Of a DNA stretch of 20,256 bases, positions 1 to 6,963 are shown one piece after another. The DNA lies in assembly GCA_900550365.1 (NCBI GenBank), contig URRR01000040.1, positions 1 through 20,256 on the forward strand, in the 5' to 3' direction. The notes beneath the pieces are model-generated. The model searched no databases and had not been told where the DNA came from. It worked only from the letters and a program-made list of their open reading frames with translations. Made by a program: the position numbers and the translations under genes. How positions within the stretch are numbered: position 1 is the stretch's first letter; the number at the start of each line of letters is the position of its first letter. The DNA comes from an uncultured Prevotella sp. Lineage in GTDB: Bacteria; Bacteroidota; Bacteroidia; Bacteroidales; Bacteroidaceae.

Positions 1-60
1 GAATGTGTAAACTGATGTAGTTTATTTAAACAAAATCTGTCAACATATTTTAGGAAAAGA

Positions 61-150
61 CAAAAGGCCGTCTTTTGGCCTTCAAAAGACGGCCTTTAAG
101 CGTGCGTTTGACGGCCTTTTGTTTTCCAAAAGGTGGCCTTTTAGAAGGCA
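61..150. repeat. dispersed palindromic intergenic repeat, copy A
   Basis: About 90 bp built from alternating orientations of one word, AAAAGGCCGTCTTTTG and its complement CAAAAGACGGCCTTT. The first pair (62-97) forms a long hairpin. A spacer reading AGCGTGCGTTTGACGG follows, then a second, weaker pair ends near 143. Two further copies lie at 11717-11801 and 15726-15810 in the same orientation, all between genes. It could be a REP/MITE-like element or a family of processed or terminator RNA structures. The rest of 1-234 holds nothing else I can identify. Confidence 0.85.
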
Positions 151-326
151 TCTGCAGTTCGGGGGTACGGCAATCAGTCCCAAGCCACATGGTTAGCACC
201 TCTTATTTATAAGTTTTAACACGATAAACACTAATTGCTGACGGGGCTGTTTTTCGCGTTTTACTACAGATGTATGCATATCATCTGTTTTTTTACATAT
301 AGTGAAATTTATTCCAGGATTTTTAT

Positions 327-363
327 TATCTTTGCTTACATAGAAAAAGAAAATTTATCTTTG
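327..363 (+). promoter_or_regulatory. duplicated Bacteroidota -7 promoter elements
   Basis: TATCTTTG occurs at 327-334 and again at 356-363, inside a 13-bp direct repeat (TTATCTTTGCTTA, 326-338 and 355-367). Both match the TAnnTTTG -7 consensus, but no good TTG -33 element is evident for either. The second copy ends 3 bases before the preferred ATG at 367, so transcripts from it would have almost no leader. Confidence 0.5.
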
Positions 364-366
364 CTT

Positions 367-897
367 ATGGACAACAACGGAACAATGGCATTTAAGGTGG
401 AAAAGAGCAATACCGTGAAGGGCGTCACGGCCGGAGTTATGATACTGCTTGTCGTCGTGTTCGCTCCCATATTCTTCTTTTCTGCTGACGGTCCGGAGAC
501 TCTTATTGTCTCCGTGGTTATTGCCGTGGCGGTGTTCGGGAGCATATTCGGATTATATCTTATGATGCCCCGGCGGATTGAGCTTACGGCGGATGCGATT
601 GTTGTACGTCGTGTGGCAGGTAAAAAGGTGTTGCCTTATGCTGACATTTATGAAGCAGAGGCATGGAGCGGATGGCCACATGCGCTGTTGCGGACATGCG
701 GCTCGGGCGCTTTGTTCGGGTATATAGGCTGGTTTGCTGGCGGTGGGCTTGGCCGCCATTATGAGTATGTAGGCCGTTACAGTCAGGCGTTTTACATAAA
801 GTTGCGCTCCGGACGCCCGTATATGCTTAGCTGCCAGGAGCGTGACAAGGTGTTGGAACGTATCAATATGAATATAAAAAAGGATAACGAGGCATGA
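367..897 (+). CDS. small two-helix membrane protein with PH-like C-terminal domain
   Basis: A 176-residue protein if started at the ATG at 367. Two strongly hydrophobic stretches (about residues 19-39 and 46-66) form a membrane hairpin. They are followed by a soluble part beginning RRIELTADAIVVRR and containing a Gly/aromatic-rich loop (about 100-125) before YSQAFYIKLRSGRPY. That layout resembles bacterial PH-like membrane proteins in which a beta-rich domain follows two helices; this is inference from pattern, and the exact family is not recognised. The open frame reaches back to 235, but that extension crosses the promoter-like elements at 327-363 and has poor coding character, so I reject it. 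A second in-frame ATG at 385 is possible. The gene converges with radC, and its last codons lie in the left arm of a hairpin. Confidence 0.65.
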   Translation: MDNNGTMAFKVEKSNTVKGVTAGVMILLVVVFAPIFFFSADGPETLIVSVVIAVAVFGSIFGLYLMMPRRIELTADAIVVRRVAGKKVLPYADIYEAEAWSGWPHALLRTCGSGALFGYIGWFAGGGLGRHYEYVGRYSQAFYIKLRSGRPYMLSCQERDKVLERINMNIKKDNEA

Positions 898-944
898 ACG
901 TAAGCGGCGGCGCACAGCCGTGCCGTTCATGCCTCATTATCCTT
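880..944 (+). terminator. long hairpin overlapping the stop codon, probable terminator
   Basis: Arms 880-900 and 924-944 are complementary over 21 bp with a single mismatch. The left arm contains the last codons and stop (TGA, 895-897) of the preceding gene. The loop has a smaller GGC/GCC pairing. The downstream run (GTTTTTATG) is only moderately T-rich. Confidence 0.5.
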
Positions 945-963
945 AAGTTGAGTTTTTATGAGA

Positions 964-990
964 TTTTACGTCTGTTTTAATGACGTAAAA
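964..990. terminator. hairpin between convergent genes
   Basis: TTTTACGTC (964-972) and GACGTAAAA (982-990) form a 9-bp stem with a 9-nt loop in the gap between two convergent genes. It would fold on either strand. There is no long U tract, so its role as a bidirectional terminator for the 367-897 gene and radC is only inferred from position. Confidence 0.35.
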
Positions 991-1022
991 CGTATCCGAA
1001 TAAACAGTGTGAAGCCGCTTTT

Positions 1023-1715
1023 TTACAGCCGTCCTTCCTCAGTGTAGCTGTAATAACGGCCGTCGGTAATGATAAGATGGTCAAGCAGGTGCAGGCGCAT
1101 CAGCTCGCATGCCTTTTTCAGCCGCTGCGTCAGGCGGTCGTCATCACCGCTTGGCGAGGCGTTGTTGCTCGGATGATTGTGGCACAGAGCTATCACCGTG
1201 GCGTTGCAGAGCAGGGCCTGCTTTATTATCACGCGTATGTCTACGGCCGTCTCGGTTATGCCGCCGTGAGACAGTTGTACGCTTTTTATCAGCTTGAAAT
1301 TCTGGTTCATCAGCAGCACCCACGCCTCTTCCTCGCTCAGGTCCTGCATTCTCGGGTGCATGTATTCATAAATAGCTGTGGCCGAGTTTAGCTGTTTGCG
1401 CTCCTCCGCCTTCTCCGCCTGCCGGCGTTTACCCAGTTCGCAGGCCGCAAGTATGGTGACGGCCTTAGCCGGACCGAGGCCTTTGTAGCGGCCGTCGGTA
1501 AGTTGGGCTATCGTCATCTTGCCCAGCGTGTTTAGATTGTTGCCGCAGTCGGCAAGCACACGCTTCATCAGGTCAACGGCACTTTCATCATGAGAGCCTG
1601 ACCCTATAAGGATAGCCAGCAGCTCGGCGTTGCTTAGCGCGGCCGCGCCCGACATCATAAGCTTCTCGCGCGGGCGGTCTTCCTCGGCCCATTGGTTGAT
1701 TGACAGCTTGTTCAT
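1023..1715 (-). CDS. radC: RadC family JAMM-domain protein
   Basis: A 230-residue RadC homologue, about the usual length. The N-terminal region (residues 1-100) carries the typical SNAELLAILIGSG stretch and a helix-hairpin-helix-like segment (KGLGPAKAVTILAACELGKR, 78-97). The C-terminal region is a JAB1/MPN (JAMM) domain with the zinc signature intact: H179-x-H181, then S189 and D192 (HNHPSNNASPSGDD). The family was named for a presumed DNA-repair role that has been questioned; the JAMM fold implies a zinc hydrolase, but no substrate is established. It starts 6 bp after the stop of the glycosyltransferase gene on the same strand, so the two are probably co-transcribed, a pairing with no obvious functional logic. 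Identification is secure; cellular role is not. Confidence 0.95.
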   Translation of the reverse strand: MNKLSINQWAEEDRPREKLMMSGAAALSNAELLAILIGSGSHDESAVDLMKRVLADCGNNLNTLGKMTIAQLTDGRYKGLGPAKAVTILAACELGKRRQAEKAEERKQLNSATAIYEYMHPRMQDLSEEEAWVLLMNQNFKLIKSVQLSHGGITETAVDIRVIIKQALLCNATVIALCHNHPSNNASPSGDDDRLTQRLKKACELMRLHLLDHLIITDGRYYSYTEEGRL

Positions 1716-1721
1716 GTCAGG

Positions 1722-2759
1722 TTATTTATAGAAAGTCTTGTCGAAAGCGTGAAACTCGTCCTGCCCTTTCACGCAACGTTTCCACCAGGCCGTAAGGAAT
1801 CCGCAGCCGTAGCCGAAGAGCTGGATAAAGGCCGCGGGAATGCTAAGCAGTCCTACCTTGGCACTCTTGTTGACGGCAGACGAGTCGACGAAGATAAGCA
1901 GGCAGTAAAGAATTATCGGCAGCCACGGCGCCGCGCACAGCCAGTACCAGCGGTGGATGTCGTCATACGCCATCAGGACACGCCCGACGGCCGACGTAAG
2001 TACAAGCAGGCAGACGCCGACCGTGAACACCATGGGCAGAAGATGTACAAGTTTAAGTGATTCGGGATATTTCTTGTAAAGGTTGATACGTGCTATTCCG
2101 CTGTTGAATACCTGGCGGAAGAACTTGCGGAAATCTGTACGTCGCTTATGCCATACCCACGCTTCGGGGAACAGACGGCAGCGGCAGCCCGCCTTGAATA
2201 TACGTATGCTGAAGTCGATATCCTCTCCGAAGCGCATTTTTGAGAATCCGCCCAGTCTCATGTAGACGTCACGGCGTATGCCCATATTGTAGGAACGAGG
2301 ATAAAACTTGTCAAGTTTTTTCTTTCCGCCACGTATGCCTCCTGTGGTGAAAAAGCTTGTCATCGAGTAGCTTATGGCCTTTTGTGTGTCGGTAAACGAC
2401 GGGTGTGCGCGGTCAGGACCGCCGAAGGCATCAGCCGGTTCGCGCCTGAGCTCGTCTTCAACTGCCTGAAGATACCCTTCAGGTACTACCACGTCAGAGT
2501 CAAGTACTATGAGATATTCGCCCCGGGCACGCTCTGCGCCGTAGTTGCGGCTCTGCCCCGGGCCGCTGTTCTTCTTATTATAATAATGTAAATCGAGACG
2601 GCCGGCATATTTGTCGCATACGTCTTTACAGGTGACTGAGCTGCCGTCTTCAACGATAATGACCTCAAAATCTTTCACGCTTTGTGCCGTAAGGCTTTGC
2701 AGCAGTTCGTCAACTTCGTCAGGACGGTTATATACCGGTATGATAAAAGAGTATTTCAT
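1722..2759 (-). CDS. membrane-anchored family 2 glycosyltransferase
   Basis: A 345-residue GT2 enzyme. The GT-A nucleotide-sugar domain opens with MKYSFIIPVYNRPDEV, carries VIIVEDGSS (34-41) and the metal-binding DSD (87-89), and continues through GGFSKMRFGEDIDFSIR, whose ED (about 179-180) is the usual catalytic-base region. After residue 235 come about three hydrophobic segments (roughly 240-258, 276-292, 303-325), so the enzyme should sit on the inner face of the cytoplasmic membrane. It probably transfers a sugar to a lipid or polysaccharide carrier; neither donor nor acceptor can be read from sequence. No other polysaccharide genes are nearby. It is first in a two-gene minus-strand unit with radC. 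I see no consensus promoter in the 220 bases upstream; efp lies upstream on the same strand beyond a 91-bp palindrome. Confidence 0.9.
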   Translation of the reverse strand: MKYSFIIPVYNRPDEVDELLQSLTAQSVKDFEVIIVEDGSSVTCKDVCDKYAGRLDLHYYNKKNSGPGQSRNYGAERARGEYLIVLDSDVVVPEGYLQAVEDELRREPADAFGGPDRAHPSFTDTQKAISYSMTSFFTTGGIRGGKKKLDKFYPRSYNMGIRRDVYMRLGGFSKMRFGEDIDFSIRIFKAGCRCRLFPEAWVWHKRRTDFRKFFRQVFNSGIARINLYKKYPESLKLVHLLPMVFTVGVCLLVLTSAVGRVLMAYDDIHRWYWLCAAPWLPIILYCLLIFVDSSAVNKSAKVGLLSIPAAFIQLFGYGCGFLTAWWKRCVKGQDEFHAFDKTFYK

Positions 2760-2865
2760 AAAATATCAGAAGTTAAGCATTCAAGGGAAATAAAGAGTTG
2801 AGGCGTCAATACGTAATCATGATGCGTTCAGCAGTAAAAATGCGGCGGCGCAATACGTATTAAAC

Positions 2866-2956
2866 ATTAAGGAGTAAAGAACTCAAGGCAAATGTCTTAT
2901 TGGAGAACCGTTGTCTCAGCAACGCTACATTTGTCTTGATTCCTTTACTCCTTAAT
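2866..2956. repeat. 91-bp near-perfect palindrome between efp and the glycosyltransferase
   Basis: Two 30-bp arms (2866-2895 and 2927-2956) are complementary at 27 of 30 positions. The outer part of each arm is the motif ATTAAGGAGTAAAG or its complement. The 31-nt loop contains a second small hairpin (CGTTG/CAACG). It lies just downstream of efp and upstream of the glycosyltransferase gene, both on the minus strand. It could be a terminator or attenuator for efp read-through, or a MITE-like insertion. I see no second copy in the window. Confidence 0.8.
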
Positions 2957-2979
2957 ATGCAGCCTCCCTGACGGGAATA

Positions 2980-3546
2980 TTATTCCTTAACGCGGCTGAG
3001 GTAGCTGCCATCACGGGTGTCAACCTGGATAAGGTCACCCTCGTTGATGAACAGCGGAACGCGAATCTCAACGCCGGTCTCGAGAGTAGCGGGCTTTGTA
3101 GCGTTTGTGGCGGTGTCGCCCTTAATGCCAGGCTCGCTGTGGGTTACGCGCAGATTGGTCTTTACAGGCATTTCAGCGTAAAGTATTGTTCCGTCGGTTG
3201 TGTCGGTCACTACTTCAACAACGTCGCCTTCCTTCATATACTCAACTCCGATTATTGCGTCACGGTTGATAGGAATCTGCTCAAAGGTCTCCTGATTCAT
3301 GAAGATAAGGCCAGTCGGGTCTTCATAAAGATATTGATAGGGGCGGTGCTCGATGCGTACGTCCTCAAGCTTGAATCCGATCTGGAATGTGCGCTCAAGC
3401 ACACGTCCGTCAGTAACATTCTTGAGCTTGGTACGCATAACGGTGTTACCCTTACCCGGCTTAACATGCTGGAAATCAATACAAATCCATACCTGGTTGT
3501 CCATGCGGATGCATGTTCCTTTCTTTATTTCCTGTGAATTAATCAT
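2980..3546 (-). CDS. efp: translation elongation factor P
   Basis: A 188-residue EF-P of normal length. It binds ribosomes stalled at consecutive prolines and promotes peptide-bond formation. The N-terminal KOW-like domain carries the conserved tip loop KPGKGNT with lysine at position 32, equivalent to the modified K34 of E. coli EF-P. Two OB domains follow, ending in the family-typical VPLFINEGDLIQVDTRDGSYLSR. No EF-P modification enzyme gene is in the window. It is divergent from rpmH. The translation start (MINSQEIKKG) agrees with the family. A roughly 115-nt 5' leader contains a compact hairpin (3587-3643), and the nearest promoter-like element is at 3669-3676. Confidence 0.97.
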   Translation of the reverse strand: MINSQEIKKGTCIRMDNQVWICIDFQHVKPGKGNTVMRTKLKNVTDGRVLERTFQIGFKLEDVRIEHRPYQYLYEDPTGLIFMNQETFEQIPINRDAIIGVEYMKEGDVVEVVTDTTDGTILYAEMPVKTNLRVTHSEPGIKGDTATNATKPATLETGVEIRVPLFINEGDLIQVDTRDGSYLSRVKE

Positions 3547-3586
3547 ATTGTATTTGTAATTTAATGATAAATATCATCTGAAAAAA

Positions 3587-3643
3587 GCGAATATGACGGC
3601 TGTAAGAAAGCGGTGCCCGCTTCATCCGTCAACTGCTATTCGC
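3587..3643 (-). promoter_or_regulatory. structured 5' leader hairpin of efp
   Basis: Three nested stems occur within 57 nt of the efp 5' untranslated region. They are GCGAATA (3587-3593) with TATTCGC (3637-3643), GACGG (3595-3599) with CCGTC (3626-3630), and AAGCGG (3608-3613) with CCGCTT (3617-3622) around a 3-nt loop. The structure starts about 20 nt into the predicted transcript and ends 40 nt before the start codon. It matches no leader class I can name. A regulatory role is inference. Confidence 0.5.
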
Positions 3644-3668
3644 CCGCATAGTCCTGACTTTCAGGCTG

Positions 3669-3676
3669 CAAAGTTA
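3669..3676 (-). promoter_or_regulatory. probable efp -7 promoter element
   Basis: On the minus strand this reads TAACTTTG, a match to the Bacteroidota TAnnTTTG element, followed by the usual GC. The nearest TTG on that strand is about 25 nt upstream, longer than the preferred 19-21 nt, so the -33 part is weak. Confidence 0.55.
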
Positions 3677-3727
3677 CTATTTTTTTAGAAAAAAGCATAA
3701 AACAAATGGCTAAAAAACGCATATTCT

Positions 3728-3758
3728 TTGGTTATTTAAAAAGAAATGTGTACTTTTG
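3728..3758 (+). promoter_or_regulatory. rpmH promoter
   Basis: TTG (3728-3730), 20 nt, then TACTTTTG (3751-3758): a full match to the Bacteroidota -33/-7 arrangement. The rpmH ATG follows 47 nt downstream. Confidence 0.8.
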
Positions 3759-3804
3759 CAGCCCAAAGCGTGAAAATAAAATAACAATAAAATAATATAA
3801 GAAC

Positions 3805-3960
3805 ATGAAGAGAACATTTCAGCCGCACAACAGGAAGAGAGTGAACAAGCACGGTTTCCGTGAGAGAATGGCTACGAAGAACGGCCGCCGGGTGCTTGCG
3901 GCACGTCGTGCAAAGGGTCGCAAGAAGCTTACAGTATCTGACGAAAATCACGGCAAATAA
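3805..3960 (+). CDS. rpmH: 50S ribosomal protein L34
   Basis: A 51-residue, extremely basic protein starting MKRTFQPHNRKRVNKHGFR and containing ERMATKNGRRVLAARRAKGR, the hallmark of ribosomal protein L34. It is a structural component of the large subunit bound to 23S rRNA. The C-terminal tail KKLTVSDENHGK is slightly longer than the ~46 residues of the E. coli protein. The gene has its own consensus promoter and a strong terminator, so it appears monocistronic here. It is not next to rnpA or dnaA as in many other phyla; instead it is divergent from efp. Confidence 0.97.
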   Translation: MKRTFQPHNRKRVNKHGFRERMATKNGRRVLAARRAKGRKKLTVSDENHGK

Positions 3961-3993
3961 CCGTCGGCAACCAGGATTTTGAAAGAGAATGGG

Positions 3994-4033
3994 AAAGAAG
4001 TAAAGCGATGTCTTTGCTTCTTTCTGTTTTTTT
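3994..4033 (+). terminator. rho-independent terminator after rpmH
   Basis: AAAGAAGTAAAG (3994-4005) pairs with CTTTGCTTCTTT (4012-4023), a 12-bp stem with one G-U, around loop CGATGT. A seven-T run follows at 4027-4033. Its right arm contains the TTG used by the next promoter. Confidence 0.85.
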
Positions 4034-4043
4034 CATACCTTTG
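4014..4043 (+). promoter_or_regulatory. promoter of the PASTA operon
   Basis: TTG (4014-4016), 19 nt, then TACCTTTG (4036-4043), followed by the ATG at 4064. The -33 triplet is inside the right arm of the rpmH terminator, so terminator and promoter share sequence. Confidence 0.75.
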
Positions 4044-4063
4044 CAGAAAAACATACGACAAGA

Positions 4064-4777
4064 ATGAAGACAAAGGATTTCTTCCGGAAAATCTTCAGCG
4101 TGAAGCTATGGGTTAACCTTGGCGCCATGCTGGTTGTCGTCATATTGCTCAGCTTAGGCGTCAAGTTCGGCCTTGACATTTATACCCACCACGGCGAGGA
4201 AATACCGGTGCCTGACGTAAGGCGCAAGGCCTTCTCTGACGCAGAGCACATATTGCTCGGCTCACGGCTTAAAGTCGTTGTGAGTGATACCGGATACGTC
4301 AAGACGCTGCCGCCCGACTGCATACTGGAACAGTCACCTGAATCGGGCAAGAAAGTCAAGTCAGGCAGAGTGGTTTATGTCGTTATAAACTCATCGCACT
4401 CGCCGATGCTCACCATTCCTGACATTATTGACAACTGCTCTTACCGTGAGGCACGCGCGAAACTGATTGCAATGGGATTCAGACTGGGCCCGACTGAATA
4501 TATCCCCGGTGAGAAGGAGTGGGTCTACGGCCTGAAGTCGAAGGGACAGCTGTTGCGTACGGGGCAGAAAGTGTCGGTCAACGATATTGTCGTAATACAG
4601 GTGGGTGACGGCATGCGTGACATGAACGACTCTATAATTTATGCCGAGCCGGAAGATTTCTATGGCGAATACGGAGACTCTCTGGCTGAACCAGCGTATC
4701 AGAATGACGGTATCTATGTTGATCCGAACAGTTCTGGTGACGTGGATGAGTTTGAAGTTGTAACCGGACCGGAATGA
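4064..4777 (+). CDS. membrane-anchored PASTA-domain protein without a kinase
   Basis: A 237-residue protein with a short basic cytoplasmic N terminus, one transmembrane helix (about 17-39), two PASTA domains and an acidic tail. The PASTA domains run from about 45-109 (EEIPVPDVRRKAFSDAEHIL) and 115-181 (LTIPDIIDNCSYREARAKL); the tail (185-237) is rich in Asp, Glu, Tyr and Ser. PASTA domains bind muropeptides or beta-lactams in Ser/Thr kinases and penicillin-binding proteins of Gram-positives. Here there is no kinase or transpeptidase domain, so the protein is probably a periplasmic peptidoglycan-associated scaffold or sensor (inference). It heads an operon that contains D-Ala-D-Ala ligase, which supports a cell-wall role. 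The start is fixed by the promoter 20 nt upstream. Confidence 0.9.
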   Translation: MKTKDFFRKIFSVKLWVNLGAMLVVVILLSLGVKFGLDIYTHHGEEIPVPDVRRKAFSDAEHILLGSRLKVVVSDTGYVKTLPPDCILEQSPESGKKVKSGRVVYVVINSSHSPMLTIPDIIDNCSYREARAKLIAMGFRLGPTEYIPGEKEWVYGLKSKGQLLRTGQKVSVNDIVVIQVGDGMRDMNDSIIYAEPEDFYGEYGDSLAEPAYQNDGIYVDPNSSGDVDEFEVVTGPE

Positions 4778-4840
4778 TAACGGCGACCGGCGCATGGCCG
4801 GCTGAATGCCGGGAGCTCTGGCAGAGAAATGTAAAACGTA

Positions 4841-5893
4841 ATGGCAGAAGATTATATTGACGAGATAGAGGACGACGAGGAAGGACAACTGTACGAGCAT
4901 CTTCGTGTTGTTGTGGACAAGGGACAAGAGCCTTTACGCATCGACAAGTTCATGCTGAAGAAGCTGCAGCATACCAGCCGCAACCGCATACAGCGTGCGG
5001 CGGACGCCGGATTCGTACACGTTAACGACCGGCCGGTAAAGAGCAGCTATAAAGTTCGTCCGCTTGATGTCATCACCTTGATGCTCGACCGCCCTCAATA
5101 TGACAACACTATTGAGCCGGAGGATATTCCGCTTGACATTGTCTATGAGGACTCTGAGCTTATGGTAATCAATAAGCCGGCAGGACTCGTGGTCCATCCG
5201 GGTTGCGGAAACTGGCACGGAACGTTGGTGAACGCGATAGCATGGCATTTGAAAGATGTCCCGTCATATGACCCTAATGACCCGGAGGTAGGTCTTGTGC
5301 ACCGCATCGACAAGGATACGAGCGGTCTGTTAGTTGTGGCAAAGACGCCTGACGCAAAGACAAAACTTGGAGTCCAGTTCTTCAACAAGACTACCCACCG
5401 CAGCTATAACGCCTTGGTTTGGGGTAATTTTACTGAAGATGAGGGGCGAATAGAAGGCAATATAGGCCGTGACCCGAGAGAAAGGATGCGAATGGCGGTG
5501 TTCCCGCCTGACTCAGGCATTGGCAAGCATGCCGTAACTCATTACAGGGTTCTTGAGCGCTTCGGGTATGTCACTTTGGTGGAGTGCATTCTTGAAACCG
5601 GGCGTACTCACCAGATAAGGGCTCATATGCGGCATATAGGGCATCCGCTCTTTGCCGACGAGCGCTACGGCGGTACCGAGATATTGCGTGGAAACCGCTC
5701 AGGCAGCTACAAACAGTTTATTGAGAACTGTTTTAAGATATGTCCACGGCAGGCGCTCCACGCCAAGACACTGGGCTTCGTGCATCCTGCTACAGGCAGA
5801 CAGGTTGACTTTACGTCGCCGCTTCCTGCTGATATGGAGGCCCTGATAAATAAATGGAGAAAGTATATTAACGGAAACGATTTAAAACAATAG
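4841..5893 (+). CDS. RluA/RluD-family 23S-type pseudouridine synthase
   Basis: A 350-residue enzyme that isomerises specific uridines in structured RNA, most likely 23S rRNA. An acidic N terminus (DYIDEIEDDEEG) precedes an S4 RNA-binding domain (about 32-85, LRIDKFMLKKLQHTSRNRIQ). The catalytic domain carries VHRIDKDTSGLLVVAKT with the nucleophilic Asp at about 157, and ETGRTHQIRAHMRHIGHPL near 252-270, both diagnostic of the RluA branch. Having an S4 domain favours an RluD-like assignment (helix 69 of 23S rRNA), but target positions cannot be read from sequence. It follows the PASTA gene by 63 bp and is only 6 bp ahead of ddl, so it is probably in the same operon. Confidence 0.92.
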   Translation: MAEDYIDEIEDDEEGQLYEHLRVVVDKGQEPLRIDKFMLKKLQHTSRNRIQRAADAGFVHVNDRPVKSSYKVRPLDVITLMLDRPQYDNTIEPEDIPLDIVYEDSELMVINKPAGLVVHPGCGNWHGTLVNAIAWHLKDVPSYDPNDPEVGLVHRIDKDTSGLLVVAKTPDAKTKLGVQFFNKTTHRSYNALVWGNFTEDEGRIEGNIGRDPRERMRMAVFPPDSGIGKHAVTHYRVLERFGYVTLVECILETGRTHQIRAHMRHIGHPLFADERYGGTEILRGNRSGSYKQFIENCFKICPRQALHAKTLGFVHPATGRQVDFTSPLPADMEALINKWRKYINGNDLKQ

Positions 5894-5899
5894 TACATC

Positions 5900-6916
5900 A
5901 TGGAAAATCTTAAAAGAACGATTGCCATAGTTTGTGGAGGAGATTCTTCTGAGTATGGCGTTTCGTTGCGTTCCGGTCAAGGACTTTATTCTTTCTTTGA
6001 CAAGGAGAGATATAATGTTTATATCGTTGTGGTGAGAGGTCTTGACTGGCATGTCTGCCTGCCTGACGGAACCACTGCTCCCATTGACCGTAACGATTTC
6101 TCGTTCATGGAGAACGGAAAGCTTGTTCAATTTGATTACGCATACATCACGATACATGGCACTCCGGGCGAAAACGGAATACTGCAGGGCTATTTTGAGC
6201 TGGTGCATCTGCCTTATTCAACAAGCGGAGTGCTTGTTGAGGCGCTTACTTTCAATAAGTTTGTGCTTAACCAGTATCTTCGCGGTTACGGCGTCCGCGT
6301 GGCTGACAGCCTGCTTATCCGCAAGGGATATGAGGAAATCGTGAGCGATGATGAGATCGAAGAGCGTATCGGTATGCCGTGTATCGTTAAGCCTGCGGCC
6401 GACGGCAGCAGCTTCGGTGTGTCGAAAGTGAAGAACAAAGACCAGCTTGCTCCTGCCATACGTAAAGCCATGCTTGAGAGCGAAGACGTTATGGTAGAAC
6501 AATATGTTGAGGGAACAGAGATTTCAATCGGTTGCTACAAGACCCGTGAGAAGAGTGTTGTGCTGCCGGCGACAGAAGTTGTTACCCAGCATGAAATCTT
6601 TGATTACGATGCAAAATACAACGGGCAGGTTCAGGAAATCACGCCTGCACGCCTCGCTCCGGAGACAACCAAGCGAGTAGAAGAAATCACAAGCCAGATT
6701 TACGACATTCTTCATTGCAACGGAATAATACGTATTGACTATATTATCAGCCGTGGAAAGAACAGTGACGGACAGGACGTTGACAAGATTAACATGATTG
6801 AGGTCAACACCACTCCAGGCATGACAGCCACAAGTTTTGTTCCGCAGCAGGTCAAGGCAGCCGGACTTAACATGACGGACGTGCTGACCGATATAGTGGA
6901 GAACCAGTTCAGATAA
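5900..6916 (+). CDS. ddl: D-alanine--D-alanine ligase
   Basis: A 338-residue ATP-grasp ligase that makes the D-Ala-D-Ala dipeptide for peptidoglycan precursors in the cytoplasm. Visible motifs are SSEYGVS with the early Glu (about 18), IHGTPGENGILQGYFE (85-100), KPAADGSSFGV (164-174), the omega-loop FDYDAKYNG with Tyr at about 240, RIDY (278-281) and IEVNTTPGMT (300-309). The Tyr in the omega loop is the form seen in D-Ala-D-Ala rather than D-Ala-D-lactate ligases, so no intrinsic vancomycin-type switch is indicated. It starts 6 bp after the pseudouridine synthase stop codon. Placement downstream of a PASTA protein and upstream of a phospholipid-type acyltransferase makes this an envelope-synthesis operon. 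Confidence 0.97.
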   Translation: MENLKRTIAIVCGGDSSEYGVSLRSGQGLYSFFDKERYNVYIVVVRGLDWHVCLPDGTTAPIDRNDFSFMENGKLVQFDYAYITIHGTPGENGILQGYFELVHLPYSTSGVLVEALTFNKFVLNQYLRGYGVRVADSLLIRKGYEEIVSDDEIEERIGMPCIVKPAADGSSFGVSKVKNKDQLAPAIRKAMLESEDVMVEQYVEGTEISIGCYKTREKSVVLPATEVVTQHEIFDYDAKYNGQVQEITPARLAPETTKRVEEITSQIYDILHCNGIIRIDYIISRGKNSDGQDVDKINMIEVNTTPGMTATSFVPQQVKAAGLNMTDVLTDIVENQFR

Positions 6917-6963
6917 TCTGTTAATTAACCGTGAGTCAAGTAAACATCTAACAAAAACATTTT

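Noticed and set aside
235..366. 44-codon N-terminal extension of the first membrane protein
   Set aside because: It covers duplicated promoter elements and encodes an unlikely Phe/Tyr/Cys-rich stretch. The ATG at 367 gives a sensible protein.
1023..1715. RadC as marker of a mobile or phage-defence island
   Set aside because: RadC proteins occur on mobile elements, but here the neighbours are core genes and no integrase, phage or plasmid gene is present.
4391..4927. Minus-strand open frame of 178 codons
   Set aside because: It is antisense to the PASTA protein and the start of the pseudouridine synthase gene, with no recognisable domain.
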